Shown here piece after piece: positions 1 to 8,817 of a DNA stretch of 64,000 bases. The stretch comes from Streptomyces sp. V1I1 (lineage in GTDB: Bacteria; Actinomycetota; Actinomycetes; Streptomycetales; Streptomycetaceae). The notes below the pieces were generated by a model, which saw nothing but the letters and a program-made list of their open reading frames with translations, did not search any database and was not told the DNA's origin. The stretch lies in NCBI RefSeq assembly GCF_030817355.1, contig NZ_JAUSZH010000001.1, positions 2,970,501-3,034,500 on the forward strand. The letters are read 5' to 3'. A program made the translations under genes and the position numbers. Positions within the stretch are counted from its first letter, which is position 1, and the number at the start of each line of letters is the position of its first letter.

Positions 1-455
1 TGATCACGGCAGTAGCTCTCGCTATGGCATGCCGGCCTTCGGTCCCCGGGATCACAGACTCGCCAACCGTCCCAATGGTCCGCACCTTGACCGTGAACCC
101 TTCCTCACCGTTGACGAGGCGCCCGCAGTCATTCAACTCCACTATCTCTGCGCCATTCCTGGCCGCGAAGTCCTCGGCCTTCCTGCACGCCGCGCCCTCG
201 AGGAACCTCCGCCCGTCGAGGTAATGAGCCCACTCGAGAGGATTGAGGATGACCTTGAGCCACCCTGCCCGGAGCTGCTCCCTCGCATCCTGGGCAGCCG
301 CCAATGCCGCCGCATCCGCTGCCGTCTGGGCGCCGTTACGCGTTGCAGCCGCCTGCCCCACTGCAAAGTAAGCGAACGCGAGAAAGAGCAGGCCCGCCAC
401 CACCGTGATGTAGATGGGGAAGGCCTGCCCTGAATCGCTCCTGCGACGAAGCATC
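1..455 (-). CDS. TadG-like pilus-assembly protein (partial, cut by left edge)
   Basis: Reading the minus strand from 455 gives an open frame starting MLRRRSDSGQAFPIYITVVA and continuing out of the window for about 150 residues without a stop. Residues 9-35 form one membrane segment preceded by a charged end with a Gly-Gln, and the following QTAADAAALAAAQDA stretch is typical of TadG/TadE-type pseudopilins of tight-adherence pilus systems. Two cysteines follow. The start codon overlaps the flp stop codon (TGATG), which implies translational coupling and membership of the same operon. The family role is as a minor pilin or assembly factor at the membrane. The C-terminus is not visible, so a larger TadG with a von Willebrand-type domain cannot be excluded. 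Confidence 0.75.
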
Positions 456-711
456 AAGGCTTCTTCGGAGCACCACCCGTAAGCTCGGTGATCTTGGTTC
501 CGATGGCGCCCGCGATCGACTGGCCGATCGTCGTGCCCGATACCGCCACTACGATCGCCACGACCACCACGATGATGCCCAGGTACTCGACCGCGGTCTG
601 GCCCCGGTCGTTCGCCTGCTGGCGCTCCTTGACCCGCGTGACGGCCGTGTTCGCCCAGCTGCCGACGTACACCTTGGTGTTGATCGCGGACTTCAGCATC
701 ACGTTGCCCAT
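454..711 (-). CDS. flp: Flp-type IVb pilin subunit
   Basis: This 85-residue protein has the type IVb prepilin signature near its middle: a basic stretch ending DRGQTAVEYLG, followed by a long Val/Ile-rich helix. By family knowledge, cleavage occurs after the Gly and the Glu at position +5 is needed for assembly. I placed the start at 711 because a GGAGGGG ribosome-binding site lies just upstream; longer versions would read through a repeat-rich leader with no such site. It follows the response-regulator gene by 230 bases and overlaps the TadG-like gene by two bases. It is probably the major pilin of the tad system encoded upstream on the same strand. No prepilin peptidase gene is visible in the window. 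Confidence 0.85.
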   Translation of the reverse strand: MGNVMLKSAINTKVYVGSWANTAVTRVKERQQANDRGQTAVEYLGIIVVVVAIVVAVSGTTIGQSIAGAIGTKITELTGGAPKKP

Positions 712-839
712 GGTGTTCCCCTCCAGGTTCGGCCGACCGCTGGCCCGCCGACGCGTAAGTCTCTGTGGTGTCTCCCGCAACTCCGGCTTCCTCCTGGCCG
801 GTGGCGCTTTCGACACGAGAAACGTACGCCGGAGCAACC

Positions 840-894
840 GGCCCACTACAGGGTCCCAGGGCCCACTCCAGGGCCCAAAACGAGGATTGGGCCC
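840..894. promoter_or_regulatory. GGGCCC-type repeat boxes upstream of flp
   Basis: The 230-base gap before flp holds two near-identical direct repeats (GGCCCACTACAGGGTCCCA at 840-858 and GGCCCACTCCAGGGCCCA at 860-877) and an inverted repeat GGGCCCAA-N8-TTGGGCCC at 871-894. Similar GGGACC/GGGTCC/GGGCCC boxes lie at 11149-11175 in the leader of the Flp-fusion gene. They may be an operator, possibly for the embedded response regulator, but that is inference. Confidence 0.35.
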
Positions 895-941
895 TTCCCG
901 TTCCGGCGTGGGTCCTTCGGCCCATGCCCCGCTTCCCCCGC

Positions 942-2030
942 TCAGTCATGACCGCCGAGCCCCTTCCCGTTTCCCCCGTTGCCCGTGCCACGGACCGTGC
1001 CGAGCCACACCGCCACCGCTTCGCTGCGACTCGTACTGTGCAGCTTCGCGAAGATACGATTGATGTGGTTCTTGACGGTCTTCTCACTGATGAAGCAGGT
1101 GGCGGCGATCTGCTGATTGCTCATACCCGACGCGATCAGGTCCATCACCTCCGCCTCCCTCGAACTGAGCCCGAACTCCGCCCTGTTGCGAAGCTGCCCG
1201 GACCACCCTGCCACAGCTCGTTGCTTTTGCGAAGAGGACTGGCCAGGATTTGGTGGACCTGACACATCGGGTACAGCCTGCTGAGGCGATCCAGAGGGCC
1301 AGGACTGTGGCGGTTGGGGCGGTACGCCATGCGCAGTAGGAACCTGTTGGTACGGAGCGGCCAGCGCCTGGTCGCCGCCTGAATGCGGCAGCGTTGAGGC
1401 ATAGGACTGCCCCAGGCCTTCCGGGAGCGACTGCTCCTGCACTCCGTCCCGCACCTGGGCGAGGAGCGCGCTCGCGGCCGTCGCGGTGAAGGGGGCGCGA
1501 CCCTCCTTTATATCCCGTATCGCGCCCACGAGTTGCTCCGCTGTGAACTCCCCATGCACCAGGTACCCGCCCGCACCGAGACGCAGTGCCTCGCGGACGA
1601 TCTCGCTCTCCCGGCTGTAGGTCAGCATCACCACCGGCGCGACCTGAACCAGGTACGGCAGTACGGAAATGCCGTCCACCCCGGGCATTCGGACATCGAG
1701 CAGAACAACATCCGGCTGGTGGTGTTGTGCCATCTCGTAGGCCTGGCGGCCGTCGGCGGCCTCGGCGACGACCTCGATGTCGGCGCGGCCGGTGAGCAGA
1801 ACGGAGAGTCCCGCCCGTACCACCGGATTGTCGTCGGCAACCACGACTCTGAGGGCAGCCGTGGTGAAGGGGGCCTGGGAAGGATCGGGGAACGCAGCGG
1901 CCGGCGGGGGAAGGGGAACCTGCGCAGGGGTGTGCTCGGAGCGGAGCGGAGCGGTGTGTGAGGACGTGTGCTGAGACACGTGCGACGACACCGAGTGCTG
2001 ACCTGAGGTGCGGGACGATTCATCCGGCAT
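942..2030 (-). CDS. LuxR/NarL-family response regulator
   Basis: The 362-residue protein has a receiver domain at about residues 60-178 (acidic pair D66/D67, phospho-acceptor D112 in LLDVRMPG, T137) and a LuxR-type helix-turn-helix at about 288-343 (LSSREAEVMDLIASGMSNQQ). Two things are odd. The usual receiver Lys after the GYL motif is His159 (GGYLVHGE), and the protein carries a 60-residue Ser/Pro-rich N-terminal extension and a Gln/Pro-rich linker of about 80 residues, making it far longer than a standard regulator of some 215 residues. It lies 36 bases after the sensor-kinase gene and is probably its partner. The position inside a tad operon suggests control of pilus expression. No start codon closer to the receiver has a convincing ribosome-binding site. 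Confidence 0.9.
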   Translation of the reverse strand: MPDESSRTSGQHSVSSHVSQHTSSHTAPLRSEHTPAQVPLPPPAAAFPDPSQAPFTTAALRVVVADDNPVVRAGLSVLLTGRADIEVVAEAADGRQAYEMAQHHQPDVVLLDVRMPGVDGISVLPYLVQVAPVVMLTYSRESEIVREALRLGAGGYLVHGEFTAEQLVGAIRDIKEGRAPFTATAASALLAQVRDGVQEQSLPEGLGQSYASTLPHSGGDQALAAPYQQVPTAHGVPPQPPQSWPSGSPQQAVPDVSGPPNPGQSSSQKQRAVAGWSGQLRNRAEFGLSSREAEVMDLIASGMSNQQIAATCFISEKTVKNHINRIFAKLHSTSRSEAVAVWLGTVRGTGNGGNGKGLGGHD

Positions 2031-2066
2031 GGTGCGGCCTCCTCTCGGAAGGCGTGGGGGACGAGG

Positions 2067-3476
2067 TCAGTGCGTAAGCGGTAGTGGTGGCGGTACTGCA
2101 CCGGGCGCCGGCAGGGCCTCGACCGGGAAATCGAGGCGGACTTCGGTGCCGGAGGTGGCACGGCCCTTCCCGATGCGGATACGGGCGCCGATGCCGGCCG
2201 CCCGCTCGACCATGCCGACGAGCCCGAAATGACCAGACCGGCGCAGTTCATCGAGGGTGGTACCTGGCGGCAGACCGCGCCCGTCGTCCTGCACGCTGAC
2301 CCGCAGCAGGCCCGCCACTATGCCGGTCTCGACGGTCACATGCGCAGCGTGGGCGTGGCGGTGGGTGTTCTCCAGGGCTTCCGAGGCCACTGTCAGCAAT
2401 TGCCGGGCCACCGCATGGGGAATGGCCGGGACAACCTGGGAGCCGATCGCCCGGAAGTCGGCGGAGATCCCCGTCCGGCGGGCGAAGTCGGAGACCCTGG
2501 CGGACAGTTCATCGACGAGCAGCACGCCCGTTGTGTCGATATCGCCCTCACGACGCAGATCCGCGAGCAGCTCCCGCGACTCGGACGCGGCGCGGCGGGC
2601 AGAGCGGGCGACAATCTCGGCTTGGTGCTTCACCGTGAGCGGATCCATCCGGTCCACGGAGGAGGCGAGTCCGTCGGCGGCGAGGGCCAGGCCGTGCAGG
2701 GTCTTGGCGACCGAGTCGTGCATCTCGCGTGCCAGTCGGGTCCGTTCACCGTCGACTGCTTGCGTGACGGCGAGCCGCGCCCGTACTTCGGTGAGGGCTT
2801 GTGTGGCAGTCCCGAAGCGCAGGAGCAGATTACGCAGGGTCACACCCACCGCGCCGGCCACGATGCAGAGCCCGGGCAGCATGGTGGATTCGGCGAGGCT
2901 CGCGTCGAGGCGCGGGTCGGCGGCGTACGCCGCGAAGAGGATCAAGGACTGCAGCACCGCGAAGAACGCCGCACCCCGCCAGCTGTAGACAATTCCGGCG
3001 AGGAGCGGGGTGCAGACTCCGACATAGGCGAGTGTGCTCTGCGGGCCGGCCGCCACCAGCAGCAGCGATCCGAAAAGGGTGTCCGCGGCGAGTAGCACCG
3101 GATACTTCAGCAGCAGCGGGCCGAAGCGCTCCCAGTCCCGGAACAGAACGTAGGAGCCCATGAAGGTGACCAGCACCGCGGCACCGACCAGTTGACTGGC
3201 GAGGCCGGGTGCGGCATTCACCAGTGCCGTCGGCGCCGACAGCGCGATCATCGCGAGGCGGAACCCGAAGACCTGACGGCACATGGCCTGGAGCGCGCTG
3301 ATCTGAATGTTGAGCGCGGGTGCAGGCATGGATGTCGGCTGCGTAGTGTCGCCGGTGCCCAAGTCCCGGGTGCGGACGGGCCACGAGCGGGCAGCAGCGG
3401 CTGAAATGCCGTCCTGAGATCCGCCGTTCGCGAAGTTGCGCCGCATCCGCAGCGACCGGGGCACGCGTAACGTCAC
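2067..3476 (-). CDS. NarL-type membrane sensor histidine kinase
   Basis: The protein has about five or six membrane segments in its first half, a HisKA_3 dimerisation helix with the phospho-acceptor His in LAREMHDSVAKTLHG, and a C-terminal HATPase with an N-box (SEALENTHRHAHA) and G-box (DDGRGLPPG). I chose the GTG at 3476, eight bases after the tadC stop, because GGGGGAG precedes it; a GTG at 3503 would overlap tadC. With either start the third codon is TTA (3468-3470, or 3495-3497 for the upstream start), the rare leucine codon read by the bldA tRNA in Streptomyces. A still later GTG (CGC GTG CCC) would avoid TTA but lacks a good ribosome-binding site. The kinase probably phosphorylates the regulator encoded just downstream. 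Confidence 0.9.
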   Translation of the reverse strand: MTLRVPRSLRMRRNFANGGSQDGISAAAARSWPVRTRDLGTGDTTQPTSMPAPALNIQISALQAMCRQVFGFRLAMIALSAPTALVNAAPGLASQLVGAAVLVTFMGSYVLFRDWERFGPLLLKYPVLLAADTLFGSLLLVAAGPQSTLAYVGVCTPLLAGIVYSWRGAAFFAVLQSLILFAAYAADPRLDASLAESTMLPGLCIVAGAVGVTLRNLLLRFGTATQALTEVRARLAVTQAVDGERTRLAREMHDSVAKTLHGLALAADGLASSVDRMDPLTVKHQAEIVARSARRAASESRELLADLRREGDIDTTGVLLVDELSARVSDFARRTGISADFRAIGSQVVPAIPHAVARQLLTVASEALENTHRHAHAAHVTVETGIVAGLLRVSVQDDGRGLPPGTTLDELRRSGHFGLVGMVERAAGIGARIRIGKGRATSGTEVRLDFPVEALPAPGAVPPPLPLTH

Positions 3477-3483
3477 GACCTGC

Positions 3484-4371
3484 TCACTCCCCCGTAATGG
3501 CACCGAAGTTGGTGCCGCTGCCGAGGAAGAGGCCGGCGCCCAGCAGGATCATGGTTGCCGGGACCATCAGCGAGGTGATCACCATGGTGGCCTTCGGCAC
3601 CGCCTTCGCGGCCTTGCGGCGGGCGTTCTGCGCATCCGTCCTGCGCATGTCATTGGCGATCTGGATCAGAGTGTCGACGATCGGGGCACCGAGCTCCTCG
3701 CCCTGCTGGAGGGCGGTGACGAATTGGGCGACCTGCTCCGAGTCATTGCGCTTGCGCAGCTCCTCGAAGGCCTGACGACGGCTGACACCCATGTCCATCT
3801 GCCGCAGGGTGATGCGGAGTTCGTCGGACCAAGGGCCTTCGTACTTTTCCGCCACGCGGTCGAGTGCTTGCCGGAACCCGAGACCGGCGCTGACGACGAC
3901 GGCAAGCACGTCGAGGAAGTCAGGCAGGGTGCGTTCGATCTGGTCCTTGCGGACCCTGATTGCGGACCAGATACCGACTTCGGTCCAGAAGGCGCCGAAG
4001 GCGAAGAGCAGCAGGGCAACGAACACGCTGCCCTTCGACAGCATGACCAGACCACCGAGGCCGCCGAGGAATCCGTAGACCGCGCGACGGGCACCGTACC
4101 GGTCGATCGTGAGACCGCCGGGGTTACCGGCGAGGTCGATCTTTCGCCGGACGATGCTGACTCGCTTGGGTCCCATCATGCGCAGCACCGCCGGGGAGTA
4201 GCGCATGCCGAGCCGGTCCACGGCCGAGTCCATGGCACCGGTGCGGGTCGAGCCCACTTCCAGGGCAACGGCAAGGTCGCCAGGGAGTTTGGTCTCGGCC
4301 CGGTACATCCGGATGCTGTAGAACACTCCGGCCACAGAGAGTCCGAATATCAGTGCAAGCAGCAGGTCCAT
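3484..4371 (-). CDS. tadC: TadC-like inner-membrane platform protein
   Basis: The predicted 295-residue protein has a T2SSF-type core (VRKDQIERTLPDFLDVLAVVV ... ALQQGEELGAPIVDTL) flanked by membrane helices at both ends, the pattern of GspF/TadC platform proteins. TadB and TadC form the membrane platform on which the TadA ATPase drives pilin polymerisation. The start at 4371 (MDLLLALIFGLS) follows GGGGGCACC and gives an 11-base gap to tadB; the longer frame would overlap tadB. It ends just before the kinase gene and is probably cotranscribed with it. Confidence 0.88.
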   Translation of the reverse strand: MDLLLALIFGLSVAGVFYSIRMYRAETKLPGDLAVALEVGSTRTGAMDSAVDRLGMRYSPAVLRMMGPKRVSIVRRKIDLAGNPGGLTIDRYGARRAVYGFLGGLGGLVMLSKGSVFVALLLFAFGAFWTEVGIWSAIRVRKDQIERTLPDFLDVLAVVVSAGLGFRQALDRVAEKYEGPWSDELRITLRQMDMGVSRRQAFEELRKRNDSEQVAQFVTALQQGEELGAPIVDTLIQIANDMRRTDAQNARRKAAKAVPKATMVITSLMVPATMILLGAGLFLGSGTNFGAITGE

Positions 4372-4382
4372 GGTGCCCCCTG

Positions 4383-5321
4383 TCAGACGTCGATCTTGGA
4401 AAAGCGGCGAATGATGGCGAAGCCCACGGCGTAGAGAGCGAACGCAACGATGACGCAAATCTGGCCGATGCCTGATCCCGTCATCTTGTCGAGCGCACCC
4501 GGTTGCATGTTGTCGATGAGGAGCAGTGAGCCCACGCCGATCACAGGGACGGCGTAGGCGGTCATGCTCACCTGCGACAGCTGAGTACGGACTTCCCGAC
4601 GGGTTTCCTTGCGCTCCTCCAGCGTCTCGGTGAGGTTGCGCAGTGAGCCGACGACCGTACCTCCCGCCTTGTTGGAGAGCACAAGAGTGGTGACCAGAAC
4701 CACGAGTTCGCGTGAGGGCAGCCGGTCGGCGAGTTCACCCAGCGCGTCGTCGATGGAGTGACCGACCGCCAGCTGGTTGGCCACCTTCTCCAGTTCTTCG
4801 CCGGCCGGAGCCTCGAGTTCGTCCGCCGCCATACTGAGCGCCATCCGCAGCGCGAGGCCGGCCTGGGTGGCGTTGGCGAGGATGCGTGACAAGTCGGGCA
4901 GTTGGTTGATGAACTTCTCAATACGCTTCTGCCGCTGCCAGTTGAGGAAAGCGACCGCGACGTAGATACCGAGGAGTCCACAGATCGGACCGAAGAACGA
5001 GGCGAGCATGGCCTGGCCGATCAACCACAGACCCACCACCGTCGCCGTCATGTAGATGAAGAATTCGCCCGGTGTGATGTCGAGGCCAGTGACGCCGATG
5101 CGCAGTTCGAGCTTCTTGCCGAGCTTGGTACGCCGAACCCTCCGGTCCACACCGCGGAATCGTCGTCGGCGACCGACCACGGGTATCTGCCCGGTCTGGG
5201 AGAGGCGTTCGACAAGAGCAGCCTGCTGGTCCTTGCCGGAAGAGTAGGCATGCACACCCATGACGCCGAGCGTGCAGCAGATCAGCGTGACACCGATCGT
5301 CAGCAGAGCGAGATTGTTCAT
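4383..5321 (-). CDS. tadB: TadB-like inner-membrane platform protein
   Basis: The 312-residue protein has an N-terminal membrane helix (MNNLALLTIGVTLICCTLGV), a central pair of membrane helices, a T2SSF domain (FINQLPDLSRILANATQAGL ... GGTVVGSLRNLTETLEERKETRREV) and a C-terminal helix pair. This is the normal TadB architecture and length. It lies 10 bases downstream of the tadA ATPase stop and 11 bases before tadC, in operon spacing. It should pair with TadC as the pilus assembly platform. Confidence 0.88.
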   Translation of the reverse strand: MNNLALLTIGVTLICCTLGVMGVHAYSSGKDQQAALVERLSQTGQIPVVGRRRRFRGVDRRVRRTKLGKKLELRIGVTGLDITPGEFFIYMTATVVGLWLIGQAMLASFFGPICGLLGIYVAVAFLNWQRQKRIEKFINQLPDLSRILANATQAGLALRMALSMAADELEAPAGEELEKVANQLAVGHSIDDALGELADRLPSRELVVLVTTLVLSNKAGGTVVGSLRNLTETLEERKETRREVRTQLSQVSMTAYAVPVIGVGSLLLIDNMQPGALDKMTGSGIGQICVIVAFALYAVGFAIIRRFSKIDV

Positions 5322-5331
5322 GTCCGGCTAC

Positions 5332-6669
5332 CTACTTGGCCTCTCGGGTGGCGAGCTGTTCGTCGGACGAGGCCACACCGAAGGCCTGGGGTATCGGCTG
5401 GCCCGCCATGTACATGCGTTCGGCAACGCGTCGTGGGAGCGGGTAGTACTCGAATTGGCCGTAGACCCTTCCGTCTGCGGCCAAGGGCTGGGCGTTGAAC
5501 CGGCAGACGGTGGCGATCTTGAACTGCTCACGTCCGTTCGAGGCCAGAATGGCGATCTCGGTGATCTTGCGGGAGCCATCGGCATTACGGGCCAGCTGGA
5601 CAATGGCATCAAGAGCACTGTTGATCTGGTCCTGGAGCGCCTCGAAGGGGACCTTCACCTCGGACATGGACGCCAGCGTCTGCAAGCGCATCAGCGCGTC
5701 CTCGGCCGTGTTGGCGTGGACCGTCGCAAGCGAGCCGTCGTGACCGGTGGACATCGCCTGGAGCATGTCGAGGGTCTCGCCGCCGCGGACCTCACCGACG
5801 ATGATGCGGTCGGGCCGCATACGCAGTGAGTTGCGGACCAGGTCGCGGATGGTGACCTGCCCCTTGCCCTCGACGTTCGGGGGGCGGGTCTCCAGCCGGA
5901 TGACATGGGATTGCTGGAGCTGGAGCTCCGCGGAGTCCTCGATTGTGATGACACGCTCACCCTCGGGGATCAGCCCTGAGAGCGCGTTGAGCAGAGTGGT
6001 CTTGCCCGTACCGGTCGCACCCGAGACGATCACATTGAACTTGGCCTGTACGAGGCTGGAGAGCAGGAGCAGCATGGGCTCGTCCAGCGAGCCGAGGCCG
6101 ATCAACTCGCGCAGAGTGTAGGCCCGCGGGAAGCGCCGAATGGTAAGCGTCGCGCCTGTCAGCGACAGCGGCGGGATGATGACGTTCACACGCTCGCCGG
6201 ACGGCAGACGGGCGTCGACCATCGGATTCGACTCGTCCACGCGCCTGTTGACGGTTGACACGATGCGCTCGATCGTCTGCATCAGCTGCTCGTTGGAGGC
6301 GAAGCGAAGCGGGAGCTGTTCAACCCGGCCGGCCCGCTCGACGAAGATCTGATCGGGACCGTTGACCATGATCTCGGTGATGGAGGCGTCTTCGAGGAGA
6401 GGCTCGAGGACCCCGAGCCCGAGGGCTTCGTCGACGACCCGGCGGATCAGCTGGGCACGCTCCACCGTGGAGAGGACCGGGCCCTCCCGGCTGATGATGT
6501 GCCCGAGCACGCGCTCCAGCCTGGCCCGGCGCTCGGTGGCGGCGAGCGCGGACATCTCGGCGAGGTCGATCTCCTCGAGCAGCTTGGAGCGGTACGTGGC
6601 GACCAAATGGCCGTCCTCCCGCCCCCCGCCGTTCTCCTCAGGGGCGCTGATGCGTGCCCGCAGGCTCAT
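5332..6669 (-). CDS. tadA: TadA/CpaF-type secretion ATPase
   Basis: This 445-residue ATPase has a Walker A motif GATGTGKTT at residues 217-225, a Walker B-like segment [19 protein letters not shown], and the family histidine box [14 protein letters not shown]. The N-terminal region ([19 protein letters not shown]) is the N0-type domain of the CpaF/VirB11 branch. The family forms a cytoplasmic hexamer that powers pilin assembly through TadB and TadC. Length and motif order match full-length TadA, with no missing catalytic residue. The gene sits 35 bases after the second TadE-like gene. Confidence 0.95.
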   Translation of the reverse strand: MSLRARISAPEENGGGREDGHLVATYRSKLLEEIDLAEMSALAATERRARLERVLGHIISREGPVLSTVERAQLIRRVVDEALGLGVLEPLLEDASITEIMVNGPDQIFVERAGRVEQLPLRFASNEQLMQTIERIVSTVNRRVDESNPMVDARLPSGERVNVIIPPLSLTGATLTIRRFPRAYTLRELIGLGSLDEPMLLLLSSLVQAKFNVIVSGATGTGKTTLLNALSGLIPEGERVITIEDSAELQLQQSHVIRLETRPPNVEGKGQVTIRDLVRNSLRMRPDRIIVGEVRGGETLDMLQAMSTGHDGSLATVHANTAEDALMRLQTLASMSEVKVPFEALQDQINSALDAIVQLARNADGSRKITEIAILASNGREQFKIATVCRFNAQPLAADGRVYGQFEYYPLPRRVAERMYMAGQPIPQAFGVASSDEQLATREAK

Positions 6670-6704
6670 GGATCCGTGCTCCTCAGTTTCGTACTTCGGG
6701 TGCT

Positions 6705-7085
6705 TCAGCCGACGGGCATGGTGGCGGACTTCACCACGTCACCGAAGTCCCAGCCGGGGACGACCGACGGGATGTGCACTCTCACCGTCGCCTCGGCCTC
6801 GTCATCGAACAGGGCGGGGTCGATGTGGGTGCGTCGGTCATTGGCCAGCCAGTCACTCATGGCCGCTCTGCCCGCCTGCTGCGGAGTCGAGCGGGCATTG
6901 TCGTCCGCCGCGGCACGCGCGGCAGCGCGTGCCGCGGTACCGGCCTGCTGTGCCGTGTACGCCGCCAGGCCCAACTGGGCGCCCGCGACCGCCAACAACA
7001 GGAGGATGGGGAGGAACCCAAGGTATTCGATCGCAACCTGGCCGCGGTCCTTGCCGCGCCTCCTTGCCTCTGTTCCCCCGAACAT
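6705..7085 (-). CDS. TadE-like pseudopilin
   Basis: This 126-residue protein begins with a basic cytoplasmic end, then DRGQVAIEYLGFLPILLLLAVAGAQLGLAAYTAQQ, the TadE hydrophobic helix with a pilin-like Gly and Glu. An Ala-rich helix and a short extracytoplasmic region follow. By family knowledge it is a minor pseudopilin that helps start or anchor the pilus. It lies three bases after the preceding TadE-like gene and 35 bases before tadA. The two TadE-like genes share only the N-terminal helix pattern, so they look like ancient duplicates. Confidence 0.85.
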   Translation of the reverse strand: MFGGTEARRRGKDRGQVAIEYLGFLPILLLLAVAGAQLGLAAYTAQQAGTAARAAARAAADDNARSTPQQAGRAAMSDWLANDRRTHIDPALFDDEAEATVRVHIPSVVPGWDFGDVVKSATMPVG

Positions 7086-7088
7086 GTG

Positions 7089-7508
7089 TCAGTACCTCTC
7101 TTCCAGAACGGCACCGGCGTCGGCCACCACCGGGAACGGGAAGTCGATGCTTCCGGGGAACAGCACCGGGACCTGAAGCGTCACCTTGGCCGTCACCATG
7201 CCCTCTTCCGCATGCGTGTCACAGTCGGCCACGTCACCTGTCATCCAGGCACCGTCGAGCCTGGCGCGCGCGGCTCTCTCGCACTCCGCCTGGCGATACT
7301 CAAGTTGAGTCACGGCCGCCGTCCGAGCGGCCTCGTCCGCGGCGTTCCCGGCGAGCGTGTAGGTATAGCCGACCAGAACGAACTGCCACAGCAGAACCAA
7401 GGTCAACAGGATGACCGGCACCATGCCCAGAAACTCGATGGACACCTGACCGCGATCCTGTCCGCAGCCCGTTCGGGTGTTGCCCGTTCGTGCTTCCGGA
7501 CGCAGCAT
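7089..7508 (-). CDS. TadE-like pseudopilin
   Basis: The 139-residue product has the pseudopilin pattern DRGQVSIEFLGMVPVILLTLVL followed by a short extracytoplasmic domain with two Cys (AECERAARAR ... VADCDTHAEEG) that could form a disulfide. It starts three bases after the stop of the TadZ-like gene, with GGGAGGG inside the end of that gene as ribosome-binding site, so translation is probably coupled. It is most likely a minor pilin acting with the neighbouring TadE and TadG proteins. Confidence 0.85.
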   Translation of the reverse strand: MLRPEARTGNTRTGCGQDRGQVSIEFLGMVPVILLTLVLLWQFVLVGYTYTLAGNAADEAARTAAVTQLEYRQAECERAARARLDGAWMTGDVADCDTHAEEGMVTAKVTLQVPVLFPGSIDFPFPVVADAGAVLEERY

Positions 7509-7511
7509 TGT

Positions 7512-8810
7512 TCAGCCCTCCCCCTCGCCCTTCCGTGACGTGTTGTGCGCGTTTTCGGCGCCCAGCGTCCCGCGACGGCGGCGCGGACCCACGGATCCAC
7601 GATCGTTGCGGAACTTACCGGCTTTCTCGGCCCCCTCGGGGGCCTTCACGATTCCCAGCTCTCCCGCCAGCCCCCACAGAGCCTGCTTGACGACACTCTT
7701 GCTCTCCAGGTCCTGCATGCGGCCGGCGTCCACCACGGCCTGCAACTCCTTGAAGTTCGCAGGCACCGCGACGCGCGCGACGCGAGTTCCGGTGATGCGC
7801 TCAATCAACGGGGGCTGGATCTCGGTGCTCCGGGAGTAGCGGTTGACCACGGTCGTGGTCTCCTCCGCCTTGCGGATCTGCAGCCGCTCCCACAGCCGCA
7901 CGGTGCGCTTGGCGGCACGCACCGCCACCACGTCCGGGGTGGTGATCAGCAGCGCTACGTCCGCCATCTCAATGGCTGCGGCGTTGGCACCGTTCATCTG
8001 GGTGCCGCAGTCGACGACGACTACCTCGTAACGATTGCGCAGGGCACTGACGATCTGTCGCGCTGCCCTGTCACTGACCTCTTCGCCCCGCTCGCCCTCA
8101 CCAGGGGCGAGCAGCAGGGCCATACCGGTCTGGTGGCTGAAGACGGCGTCCTGCAGCACGCGGGGCGAGATGTCGGTGATCGCGGCCAGGTCGGCGATCG
8201 ACCTGCGGAACTGGACGTCGAGGTACGACGCGATGTCCCCTGTCTGCAGATCCATGTCGACAAGCGCGGCACTCTTGCCTGAGGCCTGTGCCGCGAGCGC
8301 CAGTTGGACAGCCGTGACCGTTGTGCCGACACCCCCCTTCGCGCCGGTGACCGCGACCACGGTGCCACCGGGTCCGGTGAAGACGTCCCCGCTTGCTCCC
8401 AGGTGGCGCCGCACTCCGATCGACCACTGGGCCGCTGCCTGGACCCGGGCCGTCAGTTCCTCGTACGACAGCGGCAGCCCTATCAGGCCTCGCGCGCCGG
8501 AGTCCATCGCCGCCGAAAACAGTCCAGGACTGGCGTCCGCGGTGATCAGTACGACGCCGACCGCGGGAAAGCGGAGGGCGACCTCCCGGATCAACTCCAG
8601 CGCCGGCACCGGCCCGATCCGCTCATGTACCAGTACAACCTCGGGCAGCTCGTCGAGTGACTCCCCCGCCAGGCGGGCGAGGGTGTCGAGCAGCGAGGTC
8701 GAGTCACCTACCGGTGCGGCGGGTTCCGCATCGGGGAGCTGGCTGAGCAGCGTCGTGATGGAACGGGCGGCGTCTGCGTCGTTGACGACCGGGAGGATTC
8801 TGGTGGTCAT
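7512..8810 (-). CDS. tadZ: TadZ/CpaE-like ParA-family ATPase
   Basis: The 432-residue protein has an N-terminal receiver-like domain (about residues 1-125, without a clear acidic triad) and a MinD/ParA ATPase domain starting at the deviant Walker A motif GAKGGVGTT at 156-164, with VDMDLQTGDIASYLDV after it. This is the architecture of CpaE/TadZ proteins, which position the pilus machine at a cell pole or membrane site. The C-terminal 40 residues are basic and low-complexity. It lies seven bases after cpaB and four before the first TadE gene, so it is in the same operon. Confidence 0.9.
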   Translation of the reverse strand: MTTRILPVVNDADAARSITTLLSQLPDAEPAAPVGDSTSLLDTLARLAGESLDELPEVVLVHERIGPVPALELIREVALRFPAVGVVLITADASPGLFSAAMDSGARGLIGLPLSYEELTARVQAAAQWSIGVRRHLGASGDVFTGPGGTVVAVTGAKGGVGTTVTAVQLALAAQASGKSAALVDMDLQTGDIASYLDVQFRRSIADLAAITDISPRVLQDAVFSHQTGMALLLAPGEGERGEEVSDRAARQIVSALRNRYEVVVVDCGTQMNGANAAAIEMADVALLITTPDVVAVRAAKRTVRLWERLQIRKAEETTTVVNRYSRSTEIQPPLIERITGTRVARVAVPANFKELQAVVDAGRMQDLESKSVVKQALWGLAGELGIVKAPEGAEKAGKFRNDRGSVGPRRRRGTLGAENAHNTSRKGEGEG

Positions 8811-8817
8811 CCAAGCC

